Both the position numbers and the translations under genes were made by a program. 64,000 nucleotides of DNA from Duganella sp. Root336D2 (lineage in GTDB: Bacteria > Pseudomonadota > Gammaproteobacteria > Burkholderiales > Burkholderiaceae_D), in NCBI RefSeq assembly GCF_001425005.1, contig NZ_LMDB01000035.1, positions 199,005-263,004 on the forward strand, written 5' to 3'. Below are positions 16,251-25,191 of this stretch, piece by piece (positions within the stretch are counted from its first letter, which is position 1; each line of letters begins with the position of its first letter). The notes below the pieces were generated by a model, which was not told the DNA's origin, ran no database searches, and saw only the letters and a list, made by a program, of their open reading frames with translations.

Positions 16251-16909
16251 AGGCGCTCCCGGTGCCGGCGCAGGCTGGATACCGCCGTCACGCAGATCGC
16301 CAGCCAGCCCAGTCCTTCAGCCACCGCCGCCAGGACATCGGTCAGGTAATGCACGCCAAGATAGACGCGGCTGAACGCCACCAGCGCAATCATCAGCAAC
16401 GCGCCAACGGCCAGCGCGGCCCGCTGGGCGCCGCTGCGCGCATGCGTCCACAGGTAGCAAGCCAGCGCGCCATAGAACACGGTCGCTGCCAACGTATGGC
16501 CGCTGGGGAAGCTGTAGGTCGGCAACGTCAGCAGCGGCGCCTCAAAGCTGGGGCGCACGCGCTGGTAGCTGTGCTTGAGCAGCACATTCAGCACCATGCC
16601 CGGTGGCACGGATAACAGCACGGCCAGCAGCCAGTAATGCGCCTGCCGCCGCCAGAGGTGCCAGGCAAACAGCAGGGTCAGGAAAGCAATGCCCGCCACG
16701 CTGTGCAGGTGGCTGACTGCCAGCATCAGCGTCGTCCAGGGTTCAGTGGCGCGGGCGTGCAGCCATTGCGAGACACTGATATCGAAGGCAGCCAGGCGCG
16801 CCCCCGGCCCCACCGCGGCCCCGGCAATGGCGTGGAACACGGCAGAGGCCACGATCAGCGGGGCCAGCCCGGCCACAAGGTGCAAAGGAAGTCGGATCGT
16901 ATCTCTCAT
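16247..16909 (-). CDS. PAP2-family phosphatase
   Basis: 220 residues from ATG 16907-16909; the extra upstream 25 codons in frame contain no site and look AT-rich and non-coding. Six hydrophobic segments and the three PAP2 motifs: KHSYQRVRP (KxxxxxxRP), PSGH, and SRVYLGVHYLTDV (SRxxxxxHxxxD). The family dephosphorylates undecaprenyl pyrophosphate or phosphatidic acid at the membrane. Together with the lipid kinase and phosphoesterase downstream it would form a lipid-phosphate turnover operon, with this gene first. Confidence 0.9.
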   Translation of the reverse strand: MRDTIRLPLHLVAGLAPLIVASAVFHAIAGAAVGPGARLAAFDISVSQWLHARATEPWTTLMLAVSHLHSVAGIAFLTLLFAWHLWRRQAHYWLLAVLLSVPPGMVLNVLLKHSYQRVRPSFEAPLLTLPTYSFPSGHTLAATVFYGALACYLWTHARSGAQRAALAVGALLMIALVAFSRVYLGVHYLTDVLAAVAEGLGWLAICVTAVSSLRRHRERL

Positions 16910-16950
16910 ACAACGCTTAATAAAAAAACCTGATTTTTCATCCAGTACTG

Positions 16951-16978
16951 TTGATTCATACAGTATTTGTGCTATTCT
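16951..16978 (+). promoter_or_regulatory. Candidate sigma70 promoter for the 17020 small gene
   Basis: TTGATT at 16951-16956 and TATTCT at 16973-16978 with a 16-bp spacer, in a locally AT-rich stretch between divergent genes. Not tested; one of several possible readings. Confidence 0.4.
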
Positions 16979-17019
16979 AATCACTCGTTAAACACACATC
17001 ACAGCACAAGGAATTCGTC

Positions 17020-17244
17020 ATGACCACTATGCACAGCACCTTCGGCTCCCGCTTTGGCCTGGAATATGCCCCTATGTCTTTCCTGGTTCGCTTCGGCAAA
17101 CGCGAAGTGCTGGTGTGCCGTGACTTCCGCAAGCGCTTCTACGCTGTGAACCCGATCATCGAGTGCGACACCGGCGTTCAGCCTGGCCACCTGGAAGTTC
17201 TGCTGTTCAGCCGCTGGCTGCTGATCTTCTCCAAGGCCCACTAA
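17020..17244 (+). CDS. Small hypothetical protein
   Basis: 74 residues, start ATG 17020 with AAGGA six to ten bases upstream (an ATG nine bases later is an alternative). Codon use is strongly C/G-ending, like a well-expressed core gene, and it has its own AT-rich promoter region. The sequence is basic and aromatic (SFLVRFGKREVLVCRDFRKRF) with no signal peptide or clear transmembrane helix. I do not recognise the family. Its stop overlaps the convergent LysR gene by 4 bp. Likely a real, conserved small protein of Oxalobacteraceae; function unknown. Confidence 0.65.
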   Translation: MTTMHSTFGSRFGLEYAPMSFLVRFGKREVLVCRDFRKRFYAVNPIIECDTGVQPGHLEVLLFSRWLLIFSKAH

Positions 17245-18152
17245 GCTTCAGTCTCGCATAGCTGTTCATACCGAGCGCGCAAGTAGTCGCGCAAACGAAT
17301 CACGACGGGCGTGACCTGCGAGCGGTGCATGCAAACCAGCTGTAATGGCACCTCTTCACCCATTACATCTGGTAGCAGCAAACGCAAGCGACCGGCTTCA
17401 AGGTCGGCGGTCACGTCCAGCCGTGATTTGTAGGCAATACCCAATCCCGCTACCGCCCAGCGGCGCACCAGGTCGGCATCATCGCTGCTGCGATTGCCCC
17501 TGACCTGCACCACTTTGCCCTGGGCGGGGAAAGCCCAGCGGTCATACAGCATGTCATCCAGGGCGAAGCGCAAGCAGTTGTGCTGTGCCAGCTCGTCCAG
17601 GTTGGACGGCGAACCGTTCCGGCGCAGGTATTCCGGCGATGCCACCAGCGCACGCCGGTTGCCGGGTGCAATGGGCATGGCCACCAGGCTGGAATCATCG
17701 AGCTTGCCATAACGCAGGGCCAGGTCCACTGGCTGGCGATACATGTCCGCGACCCGGTCGCTGACAAACAGCTGCAGGCTGATGGCCGGATACTCGGCCT
17801 GGAACCCGTCCAGCCATGGCAACAGCACATTGCGGCCCACGTCCGATGGCATCGAAATCTTCAGCAGGCCAGCCAGTTCCTGCTGGCCCTGCCTGATCGC
17901 CTCATGCCCTTCGCGCAATTGACGCACCGCTTCACGTGCATGGCGCAGGTAATGCTCGCCTTCCGCCGTCAGGCGCAGCGAACGGGTGGTGCGGGCAAAC
18001 AGGCGCAATTGCAATCCGTCTTCCAGCCGCTTCAGGGCCGCACTGGCCAGGGCCGGCGATATGTCCAGCGAACGTGCTGCCGCCGACAGGCTGCCACGAT
18101 CGGCCGTATTGACGAAGACTTCCAGGTCATCCAGGCGCAACATTTTCAGCAT
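17241..18152 (-). CDS. LysR family transcriptional regulator
   Basis: 303 residues. N-terminal winged helix-turn-helix (~8-66: LEVFVNTADRGSLSAAARSLDISPALASAALKRLE) and a type 2 periplasmic-binding-like effector domain. LysR proteins usually control the divergently transcribed neighbour, here the zinc-type alcohol dehydrogenase at 18246, across a 93-bp gap (18153-18245) that should contain the operator. Two possible ATG starts, three codons apart (MLKM). Confidence 0.9.
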   Translation of the reverse strand: MLKMLRLDDLEVFVNTADRGSLSAAARSLDISPALASAALKRLEDGLQLRLFARTTRSLRLTAEGEHYLRHAREAVRQLREGHEAIRQGQQELAGLLKISMPSDVGRNVLLPWLDGFQAEYPAISLQLFVSDRVADMYRQPVDLALRYGKLDDSSLVAMPIAPGNRRALVASPEYLRRNGSPSNLDELAQHNCLRFALDDMLYDRWAFPAQGKVVQVRGNRSSDDADLVRRWAVAGLGIAYKSRLDVTADLEAGRLRLLLPDVMGEEVPLQLVCMHRSQVTPVVIRLRDYLRARYEQLCETEA

Positions 18153-18245
18153 TCCTTTGAAAGTGTTTCCATAATTTTAGTCTTTTTCTTGAAGCTGTGA
18201 TGTTCGAAGATACCGACATCACCACTTCTTACGAAAGACGTCACC

Positions 18246-19262
18246 ATGAAAGCTGTTGCCTACCGCGCCTCCCTGCCGATCGACCACGCCGATGCGCTGA
18301 TCGATATCGAACTGCCTGCACCGGTTGCCAGCGGCCGCGACCTGCTGGTCGAGATCAAGGCTGTGTCCGTCAATCCGGTCGACACCAAAATCCGCCTCAA
18401 TGTCGGCCCTGCCGAAGGCGAAAGCAAGGTGCTGGGCTGGGATGCCACCGGCATCGTGCGTGCGGTCGGTCCCGAAACCAGCCTGTTCAAGCCGGGCGAT
18501 GAGGTCTGGTATGCCGGCGCCCTTGGCCGTCCTGGCACCAATGCCGAACTGCACCTGGTCGACGAACGCATTGTCGGCCATAAGCCATCCAGGCTCAGTT
18601 TCGCCGAAGCGGCCGCCCTGCCCCTGACTGCCATCACGGCCTGGGAATTGCTGTTCGACCGCCTGGGCGCCAGCCGCGACAAGGCGCGCGAAGCCGGCAA
18701 ATCCCTGCTGGTAACAGGCGCCGCGGGCGGCGTCGGTTCCATCCTCATCCAGCTGGCGCGTCAACTGACGGGACTGACCGTGATCGGCACGGCCTCGCGC
18801 CCTGAAACTGCTGAATGGGTCGAGTCGCTGGGCGCGCACCACGTCATCGACCACAGCAAGCCACTGGATGAAGAAATCCGTCGCCTGGGCCTGCCGCCCG
18901 TCAATTACATCGCCAGCCTGAACGAAAGCGAACACCATTTCAGTGCGCTGGCCGAGCTGGTGGCGCCGCAAGGCAAACTGGCCCTGATCGACGATCCGGC
19001 CCATATCGACGTGCGCCTGCTGAAACGCAAAAGCGTGTCTCTGCATTGGGAATTCATGTTCACGCGCTCGATGTTCGAAACTGACGACATGGCGCAACAG
19101 CACGCCCTGCTGAACGACGTGTCGCGCCTGGTGGATAGCGGTGTGCTGAAAACCACACTGGGTGAGCGTTTCGGCGCCATCAATGCGGCTAATCTGAAAC
19201 GCGCGCACGCCCTGCTCGAAAGCAATCGCGCACGCGGCAAGATTGTATTGGAAGGCTTCTAA
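18246..19262 (+). CDS. Zinc-type alcohol dehydrogenase family / quinone oxidoreductase-like
   Basis: 338 residues, MDR superfamily. GroES-like N-terminal domain (SVNPVDTKIR at ~41, LGWDATGIV) and Rossmann domain with LVTGAAGGVGSILIQLARQL (~155-174). Structural-zinc cysteines are absent, so it belongs to the zinc-independent 'ZADH/quinone oxidoreductase' branch, NADPH-dependent reduction of quinones or enones. The strong AAAGACGTC context before ATG is unremarkable. Divergent LysR neighbour suggests substrate-induced expression; the inducer is unknown. Confidence 0.88.
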   Translation: MKAVAYRASLPIDHADALIDIELPAPVASGRDLLVEIKAVSVNPVDTKIRLNVGPAEGESKVLGWDATGIVRAVGPETSLFKPGDEVWYAGALGRPGTNAELHLVDERIVGHKPSRLSFAEAAALPLTAITAWELLFDRLGASRDKAREAGKSLLVTGAAGGVGSILIQLARQLTGLTVIGTASRPETAEWVESLGAHHVIDHSKPLDEEIRRLGLPPVNYIASLNESEHHFSALAELVAPQGKLALIDDPAHIDVRLLKRKSVSLHWEFMFTRSMFETDDMAQQHALLNDVSRLVDSGVLKTTLGERFGAINAANLKRAHALLESNRARGKIVLEGF

Positions 19263-19819
19263 GCTTCGGCTGCGGTGCGCACAGCGTGTGCCGCCGCGCT
19301 TGCCTCACCCGCCAATTCGATCGCATGCTGCTGCTGGCGAATCGCCAGTGCGCGGCGATCGTGCGTGTCGACCAGGTCGATCAAGGATTGCGAAACGCTG
19401 CATGCGTCTTCGACCGTTGCGTCGAAGCGATCGCGGCCGCGTTTAAGCATGGGCGACTCGTAGCCCACCGCGCTGAACATGTCGCATATTTCCGCGCACA
19501 GGTCACAGAGCGTGCGCATCGAATCGCAGGCGCCTTCGATGTCGGCGCGCATTTTACGGTCGAGGTCGATAAACTCGGTGCGAGCACAATCATGGGCCGA
19601 CAATTCCGAGACCGTGCTTTTCCAGCGCTGGATGCGCCCAATGATGCGGCTGATGTTGATATTTTTCTGGCGCAGGATCAAGGCGTACTGGCAGGCCAGC
19701 AGCGCCAGCGGCAGGCAGGCCAGGAAGGCCGGCATGCCCGCACGCCGCAAATTCGTTTCCATTTTTTTGCAGCGGCGCAGGATTGCACCGATATTGCTGC
19801 CAAGGGATTGGTTGCGCAT
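19259..19819 (-). CDS. Hypothetical single-span membrane protein
   Basis: 186 residues from ATG 19817-19819, which has GGGAGGA upstream; the longer frame to 19864 has no site. A transmembrane helix spans ~29-49 (MPAFLACLPLALLACQYALIL) with a basic N-terminal side, so the rest (helical, Cys-rich: CARTEFIDLDRK..., CDSMRTLCDLCAEICDMF) may be periplasmic or cytoplasmic depending on orientation. Ends in an Ala-rich helix. No family recognised. Its 3' end overlaps the convergent dehydrogenase by 4 bp. Confidence 0.65.
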   Translation of the reverse strand: MRNQSLGSNIGAILRRCKKMETNLRRAGMPAFLACLPLALLACQYALILRQKNINISRIIGRIQRWKSTVSELSAHDCARTEFIDLDRKMRADIEGACDSMRTLCDLCAEICDMFSAVGYESPMLKRGRDRFDATVEDACSVSQSLIDLVDTHDRRALAIRQQQHAIELAGEASAAAHAVRTAAEA

Positions 19820-19932
19820 GGCCGTCCTCCCGACGATCCGCCGTGCGAAGGCATGGCGCGACAAGCCAAGTATAGGCAGCGCTGCGCCGGAGCGACCGTG
19901 CCCAGGGTTGATGCAGATTAAAGGTGCAGCGA

Positions 19933-20655
19933 TTAAGCGCCGTTGAGCCAGGTTTGCTCGTGGGCCCGTTCGCGGCGGCGGCGCTCGGCTGGGGAGTCGA
20001 AGTCGCGCAGGAACTGGACGTGCTTGCGTTCCAGCGCCAGCATCTCGCGCTCGAGCGAATCAATTTCGGCGCGATCGGTCGAGTGATTCATGTAAGTGGC
20101 GCGTTCGCGCTGGATACGCTCCTGCTCGTCCTGGATGGTTTGCAAACGCCCTTCGCAACGCTGCACGGTGCGGCGCAGCTTTTCCGGCGTCAGGCCCTGG
20201 TCGCGCAGGTCGGTCTGCACCGCCAGGTCGCCGCGCACGGCATGGGTGCGCTTTTGCAGTTCGGCGATTTCCGCGTTGACTTCATCGATGGCCTGGGTGT
20301 CCTTGGCCGCATAGGCGCTGCGGCGGCGCTCGCCCAGCAGGGCCATTTCCGCTTCCAGCACCTGGTATTCATCGCGGAATGGGCGTTCGAAATTGCCTAA
20401 TTGGGTAAGGCAGGACTCGAGCTGCTTCTCCAGTGTCACCACCTCGAGCTGCAGCTTGGCGATCGGCATGTCAAAGCGGCGCTGGGCACGCTCCTCCATT
20501 GCCTTGTTGGCGGCCAGCAGGCGCGCCTCGAAGCGCACGGTCGAAAACTTCTTGCGCGCCTCCTCCTCATGGGCGGCACGCAGCCTGCGCTCGTAAGCGC
20601 GGTAAGCCGCGGGCATGCGCAGCTTGCGATACCAATTTCGAATCCAATTCCACAT
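19933..20655 (-). CDS. Hypothetical coiled-coil protein
   Basis: 240 residues, almost entirely charged alpha helix. Residues ~15-60 and ~70-225 are rich in Arg/Glu/Leu heptads (RAYERRLRAAHEEEARKKF; LQLEVVTLEKQLESCLTQL; EIDSLEREMLALERKH), predicting long coiled coils; there is no signal peptide or membrane helix, so it is cytoplasmic. It lies 15 bp downstream of the PRPP synthetase-like gene and could be co-transcribed, but no functional link is evident. Unknown function. Confidence 0.7.
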   Translation of the reverse strand: MWNWIRNWYRKLRMPAAYRAYERRLRAAHEEEARKKFSTVRFEARLLAANKAMEERAQRRFDMPIAKLQLEVVTLEKQLESCLTQLGNFERPFRDEYQVLEAEMALLGERRRSAYAAKDTQAIDEVNAEIAELQKRTHAVRGDLAVQTDLRDQGLTPEKLRRTVQRCEGRLQTIQDEQERIQRERATYMNHSTDRAEIDSLEREMLALERKHVQFLRDFDSPAERRRRERAHEQTWLNGA

Positions 20656-20670
20656 AGGCAGGAATATAGC

Positions 20671-21567
20671 CTAGGCTGCGCCGCGTGTCATGTCTGCCAA
20701 CGCCGGGACCAGCAAGGATGCGACAGCAATCGCGTTGCTGCTGTGCGGCACAGTGTCGCAGCTCGCGGTGCGCGCCACGCCGGCGGCTTGCAGGTCTTCG
20801 AAGGCAGTTGCGGCGAACAGCGGGTGGACCGCGACGCAAACGGGCGGCGGCAGGCCGGCCCGGCGTACATGGCCGACAGCGGCAATCATGGTGCGGGCGG
20901 TGGATGCGATATCGTCAACGATGACGGGAGTGTGGTGCTGCCAGCGTCCGGTGTCCGGCACCGAGACTTCCACATCGTGGTCGCCGCGGCGCACTTTTTC
21001 CAGCACGATGCAAGGGCAGCCGGCGCCGCGAGCCACCTCGGAGGCCCATTGCTCGCTCTCGGCATCCGGCCCGATCACCAGCGGCTGGGGCACATTGGCC
21101 GCGATCCATTGCGATATGGCCGGAGCGGCGCGCACCACGCGCGTTGGGATGGTATAGATTTCGGCCAGGTCGTGGTGGCGGTGCAAATGGGGGTCGATGG
21201 TCACCATCCAGTGGAACACGCCAGACAGCAGCCGCGCGAAATGGGCCGAGGTAATGCCTTCACCCGGATTGAAGATGGCATCGTGCCGCATATAAGCCAG
21301 GTAAGGGGCCGCCAGGCCGACGCTGGCGGCGCCCAGGTCGCGCGCGATGCTGGCGGCAAAGTACAGCGGCATGAAACGGTCGTCAGGCCGGTCAAGGGTG
21401 CAGACCAGGACTACCTGGCGCCCTTTCACTTCCGAGTGGTAGCGCACGTAGGATTCGCCGTCCGGGAAGCGCCGTACTTGCAAGCGCCCCTGCTCCCAGC
21501 CTGTCAATGCCGACAATTGCTCTGTCATTGCTTCATTGCCGGGCAGGGCGAACAGGATAGGCGTCAT
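20671..21567 (-). CDS. Ribose-phosphate pyrophosphokinase-like protein (PRPP synthetase family)
   Basis: 298 residues, slightly shorter than housekeeping Prs (about 315). N-terminal Pribosyltran_N features (FALPGN, RRFPDGESYVRY) and the C-terminal PRPP loop VIVDDIASTARTM (~215-227). The family makes PRPP from ribose-5-phosphate and ATP. The N-terminal half is divergent (PYLAYMRHDAIFNPGEGITS keeps the flexible-loop region), so this is probably a second, specialised copy used in pentose or nucleoside salvage rather than the essential prs. Good GGAG upstream of ATG. Confidence 0.8.
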   Translation of the reverse strand: MTPILFALPGNEAMTEQLSALTGWEQGRLQVRRFPDGESYVRYHSEVKGRQVVLVCTLDRPDDRFMPLYFAASIARDLGAASVGLAAPYLAYMRHDAIFNPGEGITSAHFARLLSGVFHWMVTIDPHLHRHHDLAEIYTIPTRVVRAAPAISQWIAANVPQPLVIGPDAESEQWASEVARGAGCPCIVLEKVRRGDHDVEVSVPDTGRWQHHTPVIVDDIASTARTMIAAVGHVRRAGLPPPVCVAVHPLFAATAFEDLQAAGVARTASCDTVPHSSNAIAVASLLVPALADMTRGAA

Positions 21568-21717
21568 GGCGATCTCCTCAAAGTAGTGACTTTTATTCTA
21601 GCTCCCGGTCCGGGATTTGCGCAATTCAAGCATCATTTTTGACAACCTGTCGCAATCTTTGGGCGGCTAATGGTGGTAGCAGCCAGAATCGTCCCCGTTA
21701 TCAAACTGGAGACATGC

Positions 21718-22548
21718 ATGCCTTTGAACCGTTGCACCCTGCCTGCGCTGGCACTGGCGCTGGCAAGCGCCCAAGCGCATAGCGAAGCCGTGCTGCAGGA
21801 TTTTTCCGGCCATAAGATTGAGGTCCTGAAGATCACCAAGCCCGGCGCCCCGGCCACCGTGGTCTTCGAAAATGGTTCGCGCATCACCCTCGACAAATGG
21901 GACAAGGTGATCCTGGAAGTGGCCAAAGAGGCGACCGTGTTCGCCTACAACCGCCCGGGCTACGGCAAGAGCGACAAACCATCCACGCCGCGCAACGGCA
22001 AAACCGTGGTTGAAGAACTACGCCAGCTGTTGCAGCAGCAAGGCTTGCAGCCGCCCTATGTCCTGGTTGGCCATTCCCTCGGCGGCCTGTACATGCAGTT
22101 GTATGCGCGCGCCTATCCGCAGGAAGTCCAGGGCGTGGTGCTGGTCGACGCGGTCTACCCCGGCATCATCAAAAAGCCGGAGGACTTTCCTTTCATGACG
22201 CGTATGGCCAAGTACCTGTTCCTGAATTCGGCGATGGAAGCGGAAGTCGACCAGATCCACAGCACCGGCCAGGCCGTGCTGGCGATGCCGTGGAACGACG
22301 AGATCCCGATCGTGCGCCTGTTCAACGTGCCCAAGTCAGCCGGCGCGGTAGCGGTCGACCTGGGCACTGTCAATGAGGACGAGCAGACCCGCACCATGGT
22401 CAAGAACATGTACCCGAAATCCTGCAAGGTGATCGTGGATTCCGATCACCAGATGCAGCAGGCTAATCCCGAAGTGGTGGTCAACGCTATCCACGACGTG
22501 ATCAGCGCCCGCGACAGCAAGCGTCAGCCGGCCTTGCGCTGCACCTGA
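21718..22548 (+). CDS. Secreted alpha/beta hydrolase
   Basis: 276 residues from ATG 21718. N-terminal signal-like segment (LPALALALASAQAHS), then the fold's oxyanion and nucleophile elbow LVGHSLGGLYMQL (Ser in GHSLG, about residue 121) and NRPGYGKSD upstream. The likely catalytic His is in SDHQMQQ near residue 243. Hydrolyses an ester or amide, substrate unknown. The 3' end overlaps by 25 bp the end of the convergent MFS gene. Confidence 0.82.
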   Translation: MPLNRCTLPALALALASAQAHSEAVLQDFSGHKIEVLKITKPGAPATVVFENGSRITLDKWDKVILEVAKEATVFAYNRPGYGKSDKPSTPRNGKTVVEELRQLLQQQGLQPPYVLVGHSLGGLYMQLYARAYPQEVQGVVLVDAVYPGIIKKPEDFPFMTRMAKYLFLNSAMEAEVDQIHSTGQAVLAMPWNDEIPIVRLFNVPKSAGAVAVDLGTVNEDEQTRTMVKNMYPKSCKVIVDSDHQMQQANPEVVVNAIHDVISARDSKRQPALRCT

Positions 22549-23822
22549 TCCGGTTCAGCCGTGGTACGCGCTTCTTCATGATGGAAAGGCGCGTACCAGG
22601 TCACAACGAAGGATGGCACAGTCGCCGCCATCACCAGCCAGAAATAGCTGACATAGCCCATGGCCTCCTGCAGGTGGCCGCTGACCATGCCGGTCAACAT
22701 GCCGCACATCCCCATCAAGCCGGTGCCGAAGGCGTAGTGGGTGGTGGTGTATTTGCCGGGGGCGAGCTGTTGCATCAGGTAGATCATGAAGCCCACAGAA
22801 CCGAAGCCGAAGGAGAACTTCTCCACCACCACGCCGGCGCCGATCACCCACAGGTTCGATGGCTGGAAGATCGCCATCAGCAGGAAGGTGGCGATCGGGA
22901 TGTTCAGCACGCAGCACAGCGTGAACAGCACCGGTTTCAGTCCGCGCTTTGCCACGTACCAGCCGCCGATCAGGGAACCTGCCAGTACAGCCAGCAGGCC
23001 GTATGTGCCATAGACGATGCCGAGCAGTTCGTTCGACATGCCAAGCCCGCCCTTCTCGACCGGGTCCACCATGAAGAAGGGACCGATCTTTTCCAGCAGG
23101 CCAATCGACACGCGATACAGCAGTGCGAAGGCCACCATGGTCCACACGCCGCGCTTTTCAAAGAAGGTCTTGAAGGCGTCGCGCAGGATGAAGCCCGCTT
23201 GCGCCAGGTTTTCCGGTGTATCGGCCGCACGCGCGCCATCCGGCATCGCGCGCCAGTGCCAGGCCGTAATCGCCAGCAGCAGGATCGCCACGGCAACGAA
23301 GACAATGCGCCAGGCGCCAAGCCAGTCCATGCCATAGTCGGAATGCAGGCGGCCGCTCAGGTAGACCAGCACGCCGGAAGCCACCACCGGACCAATGTTC
23401 CAGCTCAGGCTTTGCACGCCGCAGTACAGCGACTGGCTGCGCGAACTGAGCGAGGTGACGTAGACGCCGTCGCTGGCGATGTCCATGGTGGCCCCGATGA
23501 AGGACATGATCCAGAACAGCGCCATCATCAACGCCATCGAGCCCGGCATGCCCATCACCAGGGCCACTGCGCCGAAGCCCAGGCCAAGCAGCAACTGGGT
23601 GACCAGCACGAAGAACTTCTTGGTGCGGTACATTTCCACCACCGGAGCGAACAAGGGCTTGATGGTGTAGGCCAGGATCAGCATGCTCGAATACTGCGCC
23701 GCGCGGCCATTGTCCATGCCCAGGTTCTTGAACATGATGGACGTGACGCTGGTCAGCATCATATAGCCCATCGCCATTGCGAAGTAGCCGGTGGGCACCC
23801 ACTGCAGCGGCGAGCGGTTCAT
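22524..23822 (-). CDS. MFS transporter (AmpG-like)
   Basis: 432 residues from ATG 23820-23822, overlapping the GH1 stop by 4 bp. Twelve hydrophobic segments; the first (QWVPTGYFAMAMGYMML) and the loop TIKPLFAPVVEMY, plus DIASDGVYV, resemble AmpG-like permeases, which import muropeptides or oligosaccharides in some families. Given the adjacent beta-glucosidase and TonB receptor, uptake of a di- or oligosaccharide across the inner membrane is the likely job. Last gene of the minus-strand operon. Confidence 0.82.
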   Translation of the reverse strand: MNRSPLQWVPTGYFAMAMGYMMLTSVTSIMFKNLGMDNGRAAQYSSMLILAYTIKPLFAPVVEMYRTKKFFVLVTQLLLGLGFGAVALVMGMPGSMALMMALFWIMSFIGATMDIASDGVYVTSLSSRSQSLYCGVQSLSWNIGPVVASGVLVYLSGRLHSDYGMDWLGAWRIVFVAVAILLLAITAWHWRAMPDGARAADTPENLAQAGFILRDAFKTFFEKRGVWTMVAFALLYRVSIGLLEKIGPFFMVDPVEKGGLGMSNELLGIVYGTYGLLAVLAGSLIGGWYVAKRGLKPVLFTLCCVLNIPIATFLLMAIFQPSNLWVIGAGVVVEKFSFGFGSVGFMIYLMQQLAPGKYTTTHYAFGTGLMGMCGMLTGMVSGHLQEAMGYVSYFWLVMAATVPSFVVTWYAPFHHEEARTTAEPDQVQRKAG

Positions 23823-25120
23823 GAGCGCTGCACCTTGACCAACTCGCGGTACCAATGCGCGCTGTCCTTCAGCGTGCGCTTTTGCGTGGCGTAATCGACA
23901 TGGACGATGCCGAAGCGCTTGGCGTAGCCGGAATCCCATTCGAAGTTATCGAGCAGGCTCCACATGAAGTAGCCTTGCACATCGACGCCTTGCTCCATGG
24001 CGCTGGCCAATGCATCGAGGTGGCGCGAGATGAAGGAAATTCGCTCCTCGTCGTGGTCCGGCGTGCTGCTGGCCATGCCGTTCTCGGTGATGTAGATCGG
24101 CGGCAGCTCATACTCGCCCTTCAGCTTGAGCAGCAATTCGGTCAACCCCTGCGGATAAATTTCCCAGCCCATTTCGGTGCGGCCGTTTTCCAGCGGCGGC
24201 GTGCGCGGCGGATCTTCGGCGCTGCAGAAAGCGCGGAAGTAGTAGTTCACGCCAAGGAAGTCGATCGCCTGGTGGATGGCGGCCATGTCTCCCGCCTCGA
24301 TTTGCGGGGCATTGGCGCCGTGGTGGCGCAGCGCCAGTTCCGGATAGCGGCCTTTGAAAATTGGGTCCATGAACCATTGTACCGAACGTGCGTATTCCAC
24401 CTCGGCCAGCGCGCGGTCAGCATCGCTATCGGTGGCCGGGTCGGCGGTCCACTGGTTCAGCACAATGCCCAGCTTCGCCGTCGAACCGACGGCGCGCATG
24501 GCGCTCATTGCCAGGCCGTGCGACAGCAGCAGGTGGTGCGAAACCTGGACGGCGGCCTTGGCGTCGCGTACGCCCGGCGCAAACTGGCCGTTGCCGTAGC
24601 CAAGGTTAGCGGTGCACCATGGCTCGTTATGCGTCGCGATGCTGGCCACGCGATTACCGAAGCGGCGCGCCACTTCAGCCGCGTATTCGGCGAAATATTC
24701 GCAGGTGGCACGATTCAGCCAGCCGCCCTCTTCCTGCAGGGCCTGCGGCAGATCCCAGTGGTACAGCGTGACGTAGGCCTGCTTGCCTTTTTCCTGCAAG
24801 GCAGTGATCAGGCGGTCGTAGAAGGCGAAGCCGGCTTCATTCCAGGCGCCCTTGCCATCCGGCTGCACGCGCGACCAGGCGATGGAGAAGCGGTAGGCAT
24901 CGACGCCGAGGGAGTCGATGATGTCGACGTCCTCGCGATAGCGATGGTAGTGATCGCAGGCGACGCTGCCGTCGCTGCCATCCTTGATCTTGCCGGGCGT
25001 ATTGCAGAAAACGTCCCAGATAGAGAGGCCTTTGCCGTCCTCCTGGTTGGCGCCCTCGATCTGGAAGGCGCTGGTGGCTACGCCCCAGAGAAATTCGGGC
25101 GGCAGGCGTGTGTCTTTCAT
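23819..25120 (-). CDS. GH1 family beta-glucosidase
   Basis: 433 residues, complete for GH1. Acid/base glutamate E166 in THNEPW, nucleophile E346 in YITENGM, plus the N-terminal FLWGVATSAFQIEGA signature and the C-terminal WSLLDNFEW. No signal peptide, so it acts in the cytoplasm on imported beta-glucosides or aryl-glucosides. Fits downstream of the TonB receptor and with the MFS permease: outer-membrane uptake, inner-membrane import, then hydrolysis. Confidence 0.95.
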   Translation of the reverse strand: MKDTRLPPEFLWGVATSAFQIEGANQEDGKGLSIWDVFCNTPGKIKDGSDGSVACDHYHRYREDVDIIDSLGVDAYRFSIAWSRVQPDGKGAWNEAGFAFYDRLITALQEKGKQAYVTLYHWDLPQALQEEGGWLNRATCEYFAEYAAEVARRFGNRVASIATHNEPWCTANLGYGNGQFAPGVRDAKAAVQVSHHLLLSHGLAMSAMRAVGSTAKLGIVLNQWTADPATDSDADRALAEVEYARSVQWFMDPIFKGRYPELALRHHGANAPQIEAGDMAAIHQAIDFLGVNYYFRAFCSAEDPPRTPPLENGRTEMGWEIYPQGLTELLLKLKGEYELPPIYITENGMASSTPDHDEERISFISRHLDALASAMEQGVDVQGYFMWSLLDNFEWDSGYAKRFGIVHVDYATQKRTLKDSAHWYRELVKVQRS

Positions 25121-25150
25121 TCTTGATTTCGCAGGTAAAAGCTTAGGGAT

Positions 25151-25177
25151 GGCCTGCCCCGGGGGACGAGGCAGGCC
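25151..25177. other. Intercistronic hairpin between TonB receptor and GH1 genes
   Basis: GGCCTGCC and its complement GGCAGGCC flank an 11-base loop in the 71-bp gap. Without a T-run on the minus strand it is more likely an mRNA-stabilising or attenuating structure than a full terminator, which would let the receptor be made in excess of the enzyme. Confidence 0.5.
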
Positions 25178-25191
25178 GCGTTGCGACGGGC

